Shown in pieces: positions 1 through 5,848 of a stretch of DNA of 5,848 nucleotides. A program made the position numbers and the translations under genes. The notes beneath the pieces were generated by a model that saw nothing but the letters and a program-made list of their open reading frames with translations, did not search any database and was not told where the DNA came from. The first letter of the stretch is position 1; each line of letters starts with the position of its first letter. Source of the DNA: Streptosporangiaceae bacterium (GTDB taxonomy: Bacteria; Actinomycetota; Actinomycetes; Streptosporangiales; Streptosporangiaceae). Where the stretch lies: assembly GCA_030043395.1 (NCBI GenBank), contig JASHXW010000114.1, forward strand, positions 1 to 5,848, given 5' to 3'.

Positions 1-1249
1 TGCAACTCACCGAACTGAAGAATATGAGTAGCGGCGCCACGCCAAAGACAAGGCTGAAGCCAAGCGCCGTGTAGAGGTCGTGGCCAAATGCGCTAGTCGC
101 TATGTGCACCTTCGGGAGCGGCAGCAACGGACTCAGGATGCTGAAGCCTGTGGTGGCCACGGCTGTTACCACTGCCAGCCAGGCATTGCCTGACATCGCT
201 GTACCGAGTGCCCTGCACTCGTCGCTGGCTTCAAGAAGGGCTTGCCTCTCGCTGGCACTGGCCACCAAGGCGTCTCGTACCAGAGCATTAGCCAGCGCGG
301 CGGTCCGTTTGCGTACGTGTAGCGAAACGAGGGCCCGGACCACTGGCCTGGGAGCGAACAGCCACCAAGAGTCATCCACGCGGCCAGGCGGGCGTCGGAC
401 GATAATGGGCAAAGACTGCAACTCGCGAGCGACCTGCGCGTAATACGCAAGGAGACGACGCTCGGCCGCCACTGTATCGGTCGCCGGTGCAGTTACCAGC
501 GAAAGGGTGCTGGCGGCAACTCCGAGCACGGGCTGCATGCGAGTCTGGGGCCAGACATACTTACCGTCAGGTCGCCGGATCACCAGCCACCTTCCAGGTC
601 GAATCTGCCCGGCAACCTCGCGGGTCTCCCCAGATAGATCCGGGGGACCAAGCACCTTCCACTGTAGCTGCAGTGCGCCTGGCGGATTGATGCTGGCCAA
701 GCGGCCGTGATAGGTCACTCGCAACCGTGCCGTATCGCGGGATTTCGTGAGTCTCAGATAGCGGCCGAGACGTGCCAGGGTCGGACCAGCTATAGCCAAG
801 GCGATCACGGCGAAGAACCAGGTGCCATCCCAGTTTGTGTTGTAGTTTCTATCGCCACCAGGACCCGCATACGCCGCTCGAACTCGCCATATAGGCACTT
901 CAACGGAAAGAAATATTATCTTGTAGGGATCGGGATCATATCTGACCGGTACTTCCTCGCCAATATTCCATCGATGCTTATTGGCCGGTTCGACAGTAGC
1001 TTGCACGGTGTGCGAGAAAGAGATTCCTGAACCGACCATTACCTCGAGAGATCGCATCGGAGAAGTTCCGTGGATCGCAACTATCGTACCCATGGCATGC
1101 GCGCTGAGCTGTTGCCTCGCACTCACCTGACTCCACCACGGTAGCGCAGAGCAACCCACCAAAAAGAGCGCGAGAATCCAGCGCCCGACAGTCCAGTCCA
1201 CCAATGGCGGTAGCCGACTTGAAAGGTAGGGTCGCCGGTATGCCGCCAC
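1..1249 (-). CDS. Multi-pass membrane protein with DUF3592-like segment, truncated at the window edge
   Basis: An open frame runs from about 1249 leftward to base 2 with no stop, so the C-terminus lies outside the window and at least 416 residues are visible. Numbered from GTG 1249, hydrophobic segments lie near residues 24-39, 144-160, 357-378 and 393-414. Between the first two is a small domain that starts near GTIVAIHG (54-61) and ends in VRYDPDP (102-108). The GxVxxxxG start and the VxYDPxxP-like end, placed between two helices, resemble DUF3592 proteins, whose function is unknown. The central part (about 160-350) looks soluble, with a WLVIRRPDGKYVW stretch and an Ala/Arg-rich probable helix before the third membrane segment. 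The start is uncertain: GTG 1249, TTG 1252, GTG 1282, TTG 1204 and GTG 1201 are all in frame, and none has a good ribosome binding site. A hydrophobic stretch in another frame just upstream could mean a frameshift. Codon use is markedly less GC-rich than in the other genes. Coding status is likely; function is unknown. Confidence 0.72.
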   Translation of the reverse strand, partial: MAAYRRPYLSSRLPPLVDWTVGRWILALFLVGCSALPWWSQVSARQQLSAHAMGTIVAIHGTSPMRSLEVMVGSGISFSHTVQATVEPANKHRWNIGEEVPVRYDPDPYKIIFLSVEVPIWRVRAAYAGPGGDRNYNTNWDGTWFFAVIALAIAGPTLARLGRYLRLTKSRDTARLRVTYHGRLASINPPGALQLQWKVLGPPDLSGETREVAGQIRPGRWLVIRRPDGKYVWPQTRMQPVLGVAASTLSLVTAPATDTVAAERRLLAYYAQVARELQSLPIIVRRPPGRVDDSWWLFAPRPVVRALVSLHVRKRTAALANALVRDALVASASERQALLEASDECRALGTAMSGNAWLAVVTAVATTGFSILSPLLPLPKVHIATSAFGHDLYTALGFSLVFGVAPLLIFFSSVSC

Positions 1250-1356
1250 CAAAGTGAGACGAGGCGCACTCCTGCTTGCCACAGGACAAATAGTTTCACA
1301 GCTACTGCCAAAAGGGTACTTAACGCTAAAGATAGAACTGGCGGCTGGTGGTCCGG

Positions 1357-1375
1357 GAGGGCCCCTACCGCCCTC
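1357..1375 (-). other. Weak hairpin over the GNAT stop codon
   Basis: On the minus strand GAGGGC (1375-1370) and GCCCTC (1362-1357) form a perfect 6-bp stem around a 7-base loop that contains the TAG stop of the acetyltransferase gene. No T-run follows directly; the first T-rich bases come about 25 bases later. It might attenuate transcription or protect an mRNA end, but a stem this short is expected by chance in GC-rich DNA. The remaining stretch between the stop and the next gene (about 1250-1356) shows no recognisable promoter. Confidence 0.2.
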
Positions 1376-2141
1376 GATGTATGAACGGCGTCGTCTCGGC
1401 CAGTTCAGTGAACCCCAGCCGAAGGAGGATCGGGCGGCTATCGGGCGACGCGTCGACCTGCAGGTACCGGTAGCCCCGCTCCCTGGCCAGCCGCGCACGG
1501 TAGGCGACCAGCGAACGGAACACTCCGCGGCCACGCCAGTTCGGCAGGGTACCCCCGCCCCACAAGCCGGCGAAGTCGCTGTCCTGCGGGAACTCCACCC
1601 GCCCCGCAGAGATGGCTTTCTCCCCTGCCACGGCGACGACTGCCTCAACGGGTCGCGGCCGCATTTCCAGGCCCGCCATGATGGCTGAGCCGATCGAGGA
1701 GTGATCTCCGCCGAAGACCTCGTCGTGCACGCGCACAACCGCGGCAGCCCCGGCCTCGTCCTCGACCGGCACCAGGTCGACCCCAGCAGGCGGGCTTGTG
1801 TCCATGTGCAGGTCCGCGATCTCCGCGACCAGCAAGGTCTCCGCGGGATCTGGCAGGAAGCCAGCAGCCTCCAGCCGGCCAGGCAGGTCGGCAGGCTGGT
1901 CGTAGGAGTAGTACTTCCATTCCCACGGCCCGGCCGAGTCGGCGAACCGGCTGACCTGTGCGGCAATCAGGGCGTCGGCATCTGCCTCGGTGAGGTCGGT
2001 CCAGACGACACCGTTCCAGCCATCCCCGGTGGAGATGACCCGAGTTATGCGCTCTTCGCGCTCAACCCGAGTTCCCGGATCGGCGGCGAGGTTACGGCGC
2101 ATCTGGGAGTCGAACTCAGCCAGCACTGCATCGCGATCCAC
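1365..2141 (-). CDS. GNAT family N-acetyltransferase
   Basis: This predicted 258-residue enzyme probably transfers an acetyl group from acetyl-CoA to an amine; the substrate cannot be read from the sequence. The C-terminal third carries the acetyl-CoA-binding motif A, NWRGRGVFRSL (about 201-211, the R/QxxGxG/A pattern). It is followed by YRARLARERGYRYLQVDAS and then RPILLRLGF (about 236-244), the usual GNAT ending. The N-terminal half (GWNGVVWTDL, then PWEWKYYSYDQP) is more divergent and probably forms a second, GNAT-like or substrate-binding part. The length suits this family of actinobacterial acetyltransferases. I chose GTG 2141 because it gives the N-terminus MDRDAVLAEFD, which resembles relatives as I remember them, and because GGAA lies 7 bases upstream (2152-2149). 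The frame stays open upstream to 2348, but that part overlaps the preceding gene and reads as low-complexity Arg/His sequence. The gene follows the propeller gene by 74 bases. The family call is secure; the role is unknown. Confidence 0.9.
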   Translation of the reverse strand: MDRDAVLAEFDSQMRRNLAADPGTRVEREERITRVISTGDGWNGVVWTDLTEADADALIAAQVSRFADSAGPWEWKYYSYDQPADLPGRLEAAGFLPDPAETLLVAEIADLHMDTSPPAGVDLVPVEDEAGAAAVVRVHDEVFGGDHSSIGSAIMAGLEMRPRPVEAVVAVAGEKAISAGRVEFPQDSDFAGLWGGGTLPNWRGRGVFRSLVAYRARLARERGYRYLQVDASPDSRPILLRLGFTELAETTPFIHRGR

Positions 2142-2156
2142 TGCGCCATTCCAGCA

Positions 2157-2170
2157 CCGGGCCCGCCCGG
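2157..2170 (-). repeat. Perfect GC inverted repeat upstream of the GNAT start
   Basis: CCGGGC (2157-2162) and GCCCGG (2165-2170) are perfect inverted repeats separated by CC, and a G:U pair can extend the stem by one in minus-strand RNA. It lies in the 74-base gap after the propeller stop codon, and its 3' side ends 4 bases before the GGAA that may serve as the acetyltransferase ribosome binding site. No T-run follows, so it is not a classical terminator. It could affect initiation at GTG 2141 or mark an mRNA end. A chance origin is quite possible in GC-rich DNA. Confidence 0.3.
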
Positions 2171-2215
2171 CAGTCCAATCCCACTCGGTACCTTCGAGCG
2201 CCGATCCCCTGGCGT

Positions 2216-4534
2216 CTAGCTGGGCTTGGGTTCCCTGAGGTCTCGTATCCAAGCGGTGCCGGTGTCGCCGTCGGTGCCCGGTGCGCCGATGATGGCGGTG
2301 CTCGGGGACATCGCGAGCGCGTAGCCGAACTCGTCGTATGGCGTGCACCGGGGATCGGCCAACCTGGCCGCTTCACGCCACTTCCCGGTTGCCCTGCTGA
2401 ACTCGAACGCCTTCCCGCAGAGGTGTCCGGCTGGCGCAAGGCCGCTGACTGCCAGGCCACTGACGATTGCGAGGGTGCGCGTGCCGGTACCGGTCATGGC
2501 GACCGAGCCGCCGAATCCGCCGGCCACGTCGGCGCTGCGCGTGATGGTCAGGGTGCCCTCGCGCAGCCACCGCGGCCCCGATCTGGCGTAGGTGTAGGCC
2601 GCACCCCGGAAATTCCGAACCCCGGGTGCGCCGACCACGACCGTTCCACCGGACACCGCCACCGATGTGCCGAACTCATCGTTCGGCACGCCCCGCGGAT
2701 CGGTCAGCGTGCTCTGCAAGTGCCACTTGTCGCCCGACCTGGCGTACACGTATGCCACGCCGGCGTCATCGTGGGTTCCGGCGGCGCCGATGACGACAGT
2801 GCCATCAGATACCGCTGCCGTGGCGCCGCCTCCGGGGTCGCTGAGGACCGCCTGCTGGCGCCAGCCCTGCCCAACCTTGGCAAAGATGTAGGCCACTCCC
2901 GCACCCTGGGCTGCGACCACCATGGTCGACCCAGCCATGGCGACCGACGAACCGAAGGCGTCCTCCAGGTAGTTGCCCGGATCGTTGATCCTCGCGCGGA
3001 GATCCCATCGCCCGTGCCGCCTGACGTAGAGCAAGACCTGCCCGCCGTCGGAATCGCCTGCTTGCGGTGCTCCGATCGCAACGGTCGACCCGGATGCCGC
3101 GACTGCTATGCCGAACATGCCGAAATAGTTGTGGCCCGGATCCCTGACCGTGACCTGCTGGCGCCACCTGCCGCGCTCCCTGGCATAGATGAACGCGATT
3201 CCATCCCGATCGTATTTGCCCCAGGCTCCGGCCACGGCCGTGCCGCCCGAGATGGCCACGGCGGAGCCTTTGTACGCGCTGGCCCGGCCACGCGGGTCAG
3301 AGAGAACTGCTTGGCGCCGCCAGCGTCCGCCCTGCTCCGTGTAAACGAAGCCTGCCCCGACGTCGTTGTCAGGGCCAGGCGTGGCCCCGGCTATCAGCGT
3401 CGTCCGGCCGAGCGCCAAGGCGGGACCGTACCTGCCATCTGGAGTGCTCAGCATGGCGCTGAGCTCCCAGCCGCTCGTCTCAAGCACATAGACGGCAGTA
3501 GCGTCGAGTGAGCTGAATACAGCGACCTTCCCGTTCGTGGCCACGGCTTGGCCATAATTGCCGACGTGAATCGAGTTATGGATCGTTGACGTCAACTGCC
3601 AGCTCGCGCCAGATTCCGCATAGACATACACGGCGCCCGCACCCCAGGACCCGACCATCAGGGTCGGCCCGTGCAGGGCGAGCCCGCTGCCGAAGAAGTC
3701 ATCCCCGAGGTCTCCCGGATCGGCTAGTACCGCAGATCGTCGCCACGTCGCTTCCATGCGCCGGTAGACGTAGACGGCCCCGCTTCCGCCGTCAACGCCG
3801 GGTGCTCCGAGCACGGCCAGCGAGGACGAGAACGCAGTGACGGCAGGGACGTCTGTGCCCGCAGCGTGGCCCGGATCGGGCAGCGATGCCTGCAGCTTCC
3901 AGTGACTGCCTGAGTGCTGGTAGACGTACGCGTCGCTGACCTTGCTGTATCCGGACTCCCCTATCAGCGCCTGCTTACCCGCCATCGCGACGGTAGTTCC
4001 GAAAGAGTCGCCGCTCGACGGATGCGGCGCGGAAATCCTGGCCCGCAGCCGCCACCGTGCTCCCGAGCCAACGTAGACGTAGACAGCTCCCGGCGGCCCG
4101 GAAGAGAAGTACGTGGTGGACGGCGCGCCGATCAGCGCCGTGTCGCCATCCACCGCCACCGACCACCCGAAATCATCACCCGGGCGATTCTGCGGATCGG
4201 TCAGCACCGCGCACAGATGCCATCGTGTCCCAGTTCGCCTGAAGACGTAGACACCGCCCGCGCCGTTGTTCACGTCAGGGGCGCCCACCATGGCGATGTT
4301 TCCTGACATGGCGACAGCAGAGCCCAGTGCGTCATCCACTGGTCCTGGCGGAATGCCCGGCACGTCCTTAGCGCCTGACAGTGGGGCCTGCACGCGCGTA
4401 GTCGCCGCCCGCGACGCGGCGAATGCCACAGGCGAGGTCACTGCGGCGCCGATCATGAGCACTGCGGAGATGCCGAAGCAACATCCGCGAGCAATCAGGC
4501 GATGACCCATGCTCCAAGCACTGGCGATTGCCAT
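2216..4534 (-). CDS. Secreted FG-GAP repeat beta-propeller protein
   Basis: This is a predicted exported protein of about 772 residues. From ATG 4534 the N-terminus has basic residues (HRLIAR), a hydrophobic core (about 18-39) and a likely signal peptidase I site after AFA (39|40). A short linker follows, then 14 repeats of about 45-60 residues fill the protein from residue 67 to the end. The repeat pattern is DxFGxxVAxxGxxxxIGAP, a Gly-rich loop, YVYxxxGxxW, then LxDP, which matches FG-GAP repeats that build integrin-like beta-propellers. No catalytic domain, sortase motif or C-terminal membrane anchor is visible, so it is probably released or loosely cell-associated. Binding to protein or sugar is plausible, but no ligand can be named. 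Alternative starts in frame are ATG 4546 and ATG 4510. GTG 4639 would overlap amt and adds a non-signal-like leader. None has an ideal ribosome binding site; GGA at 4549-4547 lies 12 bases before ATG 4534. The start lies about 37 bases after the amt stop. Confidence 0.9.
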   Translation of the reverse strand: MAIASAWSMGHRLIARGCCFGISAVLMIGAAVTSPVAFAASRAATTRVQAPLSGAKDVPGIPPGPVDDALGSAVAMSGNIAMVGAPDVNNGAGGVYVFRRTGTRWHLCAVLTDPQNRPGDDFGWSVAVDGDTALIGAPSTTYFSSGPPGAVYVYVGSGARWRLRARISAPHPSSGDSFGTTVAMAGKQALIGESGYSKVSDAYVYQHSGSHWKLQASLPDPGHAAGTDVPAVTAFSSSLAVLGAPGVDGGSGAVYVYRRMEATWRRSAVLADPGDLGDDFFGSGLALHGPTLMVGSWGAGAVYVYAESGASWQLTSTIHNSIHVGNYGQAVATNGKVAVFSSLDATAVYVLETSGWELSAMLSTPDGRYGPALALGRTTLIAGATPGPDNDVGAGFVYTEQGGRWRRQAVLSDPRGRASAYKGSAVAISGGTAVAGAWGKYDRDGIAFIYARERGRWRQQVTVRDPGHNYFGMFGIAVAASGSTVAIGAPQAGDSDGGQVLLYVRRHGRWDLRARINDPGNYLEDAFGSSVAMAGSTMVVAAQGAGVAYIFAKVGQGWRQQAVLSDPGGGATAAVSDGTVVIGAAGTHDDAGVAYVYARSGDKWHLQSTLTDPRGVPNDEFGTSVAVSGGTVVVGAPGVRNFRGAAYTYARSGPRWLREGTLTITRSADVAGGFGGSVAMTGTGTRTLAIVSGLAVSGLAPAGHLCGKAFEFSRATGKWREAARLADPRCTPYDEFGYALAMSPSTAIIGAPGTDGDTGTAWIRDLREPKPS
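2219..4336 (-). repeat. Fourteen tandem FG-GAP protein repeats
   Basis: By eye, repeat units begin near residues 67, 119, 175, 226, 277, 325, 368, 419, 468, 524, 570, 618, 670 and 733 of the protein (numbered from ATG 4534). Most units are 43-56 residues; unit 13 is about 63. Units 1, 2, 9, 12 and 14 are the most canonical, with GAP intact. Units 5, 6, 8, 10 and 11 keep the YVY/W part but lose GAP. At DNA level the copies are diverged. The most recognisable trace is a CGGATCGG-like word recurring about every 150 bases or a multiple of it, for example near 2697, 3717, 3872 and 4195 on the plus strand; it encodes the end of the xDPxx turn. Fourteen is twice seven, suggesting two propeller domains in tandem. 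Confidence 0.85.
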
Positions 4535-4571
4535 GAAAACGACCATTCCAATCGGTGTAGGCCAGGAGTGG

Positions 4572-5807
4572 TCATGCTGTTGCCGGAGACGCGGGCTGCG
4601 GTTCGGCAGGCTGGTACGCGACTTCGGCGTGCTCACCAAGGTCGAGGCCGGCCTCCTCCTCTCCAGGCGTCACCCGCAGCCCGACGGTGTGGTCGGTGAT
4701 CCACAAGATGACCCACGTGAGGACGAACGGGTAGACGATTCCGACGACGGCCAGCACTGCCTGGCGGCCGAGCTGGGTCCAGCCCCCGGCTTCGCCGGCA
4801 GCGTTCACGGCGAGGCTGGCGAACACGCCGGTGAGCAGCACTCCGATGGCGCCGCCGACCATGTGCACGCCGACCACGTCCAGGGAGTCGTCGTAATGGA
4901 AGATGTCCTTCAGGTGGACCGCTCCGTAGCACAGCAGCCCGGCTGCGGCGCCGATGATGATCGCCGCCCACGGCTGCACGTAACCCGACGCCGGCGTGAT
5001 CGCGGCCAGGCCAGCGACAGCACCGGCAGCGATGCCCACCCCTGATGGCTTACGCCGGCGCGACCATTCGATGCCCATCCAGGCGAGCATCGCGGTGCAC
5101 GCCCCGAGCTGGGTGTTGACCAGCGCATAGCTGGCGACCTGCCCCGCAGATACCGCGCTGCCGGCGTTGAAGCCAAACCAGCCGAACCACAAGATCCCCG
5201 CGCCGAGCAGCACGAGCGGCACGTTGTGGGGTCGCTCGAGGGGGTGGCTTCGCCTCAAGTAGAAGGCGGTCGCGAGCGCCGCTGCCCCGGCGAGCTCATG
5301 GACGACCGAGCCGCCCGCGAAGTCGATCGCGTGCAGGCCACCGGAGCCGAGGATCCCGCCGCCCCACTCGGCATGCGCGAACGGGCAGTAAACGAACAAG
5401 GACCACAGGCCGATGAAGACCAGGTAGCCACGGAAGCGCATCCGCTCGCAGAACGCCCCCGCGATCAGGGCCGGGGTGATGACGGCGAACTTCATCTGGA
5501 ACGCCATGTACACCAGCGACGGAATCGTAGGCGCAAATTTGTTCGGGGTGCCGTTCACGCCGCGCAGCAGCACGTTCTGCAGGCTGCCAATCACTCCCCA
5601 GTGATCGGCACCGAAGGCTAGCGAGTATCCCACGATGACCCACAGCAAGCTGATCACGCCGATCGCGATGAAGGACTGGACCATCGTCGCGATCACGTTC
5701 TTCGCGCCTACCAGGCCACCGTAGAACAACGCGAGGCCGGGCATCATGAAGAACACCAGCGCCGTCGAAGTCAGCATCCAAGCGGTATCACCAGCATTGA
5801 CGTGCAT
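4572..5807 (-). CDS. amt: Ammonium transporter (Amt/MEP family)
   Basis: This complete 411-residue channel-like transporter moves ammonium/ammonia across the cytoplasmic membrane. The hydrophobic profile fits the 11 helices of the family. Conserved sites align with E. coli AmtB: phenylalanine gate F107 and F213, W148 of the outer recruitment site, D162, S217 in GFNAGSA, and the pore twin histidines H170 (DFAGGSVVH) and H315 (DDSLDVVGVH). The C-terminal tail GLRVTPGEEEAGLDLGEHAE matches the regulatory tail that, in AmtB, interacts with GlnK, and is followed by a short Pro/Ala-rich end. There is no cleavable signal peptide before the first helix, unlike E. coli AmtB. The ATG at 5807 is supported by AGGAGG five bases upstream. 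Unusual features are K106, E147 and E171, charged residues next to key pore positions where AmtB has S, V and I. A glnK gene does not follow; the next gene is an FG-GAP protein. Nitrogen-responsive control is likely from the family, but no GlnR box is visible in the 41 upstream bases. Confidence 0.97.
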   Translation of the reverse strand: MHVNAGDTAWMLTSTALVFFMMPGLALFYGGLVGAKNVIATMVQSFIAIGVISLLWVIVGYSLAFGADHWGVIGSLQNVLLRGVNGTPNKFAPTIPSLVYMAFQMKFAVITPALIAGAFCERMRFRGYLVFIGLWSLFVYCPFAHAEWGGGILGSGGLHAIDFAGGSVVHELAGAAALATAFYLRRSHPLERPHNVPLVLLGAGILWFGWFGFNAGSAVSAGQVASYALVNTQLGACTAMLAWMGIEWSRRRKPSGVGIAAGAVAGLAAITPASGYVQPWAAIIIGAAAGLLCYGAVHLKDIFHYDDSLDVVGVHMVGGAIGVLLTGVFASLAVNAAGEAGGWTQLGRQAVLAVVGIVYPFVLTWVILWITDHTVGLRVTPGEEEAGLDLGEHAEVAYQPAEPQPASPATA

Positions 5808-5812
5808 GCCAA

Positions 5813-5818
5813 CCTCCT
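5813..5818 (-). promoter_or_regulatory. Ribosome binding site of amt
   Basis: AGGAGG on the minus strand lies five bases before ATG 5807. It is a full consensus Shine-Dalgarno sequence and fixes the amt start. It is the only strong ribosome binding site in the window; the three downstream genes have weak or no matches, which would favour high amt translation relative to them. Confidence 0.9.
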
Positions 5819-5848
5819 ATGACGCGGCCCCTTTGCCCCGGCACGATT

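Noticed and set aside
102..443. 113-codon plus-strand frame and a 94-codon minus-strand frame (450-166) in the left region
   Set aside because: The third frame on the minus strand is open through the whole region and gives a coherent membrane protein, so the shorter frames are shadows.
1701..2219. 172-codon plus-strand frame antisense to the acetyltransferase gene
   Set aside because: The opposite strand has a recognisable GNAT motif. This frame shows no recognisable family and fits a shadow.
2142..2348. Longer start for the acetyltransferase at 2348
   Set aside because: The extension overlaps the propeller gene and encodes Arg/His-rich sequence of shadow type. GTG 2141 gives a family-like N-terminus with a GGAA ribosome binding site.
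2423..3511. Open 362-codon frame on the plus strand
   Set aside because: It lies wholly antisense to the FG-GAP gene, has no domain or helix pattern, and long antisense frames are expected in GC-rich genes with few stops. The minus-strand frame has clear repeats.
2219..4336. DNA-level tandem repeat or CRISPR-like periodicity of about 150 bases
   Set aside because: The periodicity follows the protein repeat unit; copies are diverged and inside one open frame, so it is not a separate repeat element.
4535..4639. Longer start for the FG-GAP protein at GTG 4639
   Set aside because: It would overlap amt by 68 bases and place a polar leader of about 50 residues before the signal peptide; starts at 4546, 4534 or 4510 leave a normal signal peptide.
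4509..5045. 178-codon plus-strand frame antisense to amt
   Set aside because: Its composition (rich in D, G, R, H, Q) is typical of a shadow of a membrane protein gene, and amt is certain on the minus strand.
5808..5848. GlnR-type operator or -10/-35 promoter upstream of amt
   Set aside because: Only 41 bases are available. Apart from the ribosome binding site no convincing box is visible; the promoter probably lies beyond the window.

Overview
The window looks like chromosomal DNA from a high-GC Gram-positive bacterium, most likely an actinomycete. The grounds are the strong G/C preference at third codon positions in most of the window, GTG start use, and an acetyltransferase of a type I associate with soil Actinobacteria. 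This assignment is inferred from composition and family memory, not from a marker gene. No RNA genes, CRISPR array, insertion sequence or integrase is visible.

All four genes lie on the minus strand, so they read from right to left. (1) 5807-4572 encodes a complete Amt/MEP-family ammonium transporter with a consensus ribosome binding site. (2) 4534-2216 encodes a large secreted protein with a signal peptide followed by 14 FG-GAP-type repeats, enough for two seven-bladed beta-propellers. It starts only about 37 bases after amt. (3) 2141-1365 encodes a GNAT-family N-acetyltransferase of about 258 residues. (4) About 1249 to the left edge encodes a multi-pass membrane protein with a DUF3592-like segment. 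It is cut by the window edge, and its composition is clearly less GC-rich than the rest.

The gaps between genes are short: about 37, 74 and 115 bases. None holds a convincing rho-independent terminator, so read-through transcription is possible, and amt plus the propeller gene is the best candidate for co-transcription. The usual amt partner, a GlnK/PII gene, is not downstream. The functional logic of the cluster is not obvious: one ammonium channel, one exported propeller protein with no enzymatic domain, one acetyltransferase of unknown substrate and one membrane protein of unknown function. The most unusual points are the amt/FG-GAP pairing, the 14-repeat architecture, charged substitutions beside conserved pore residues of the transporter, and the compositional break and uncertain start of the leftmost gene.
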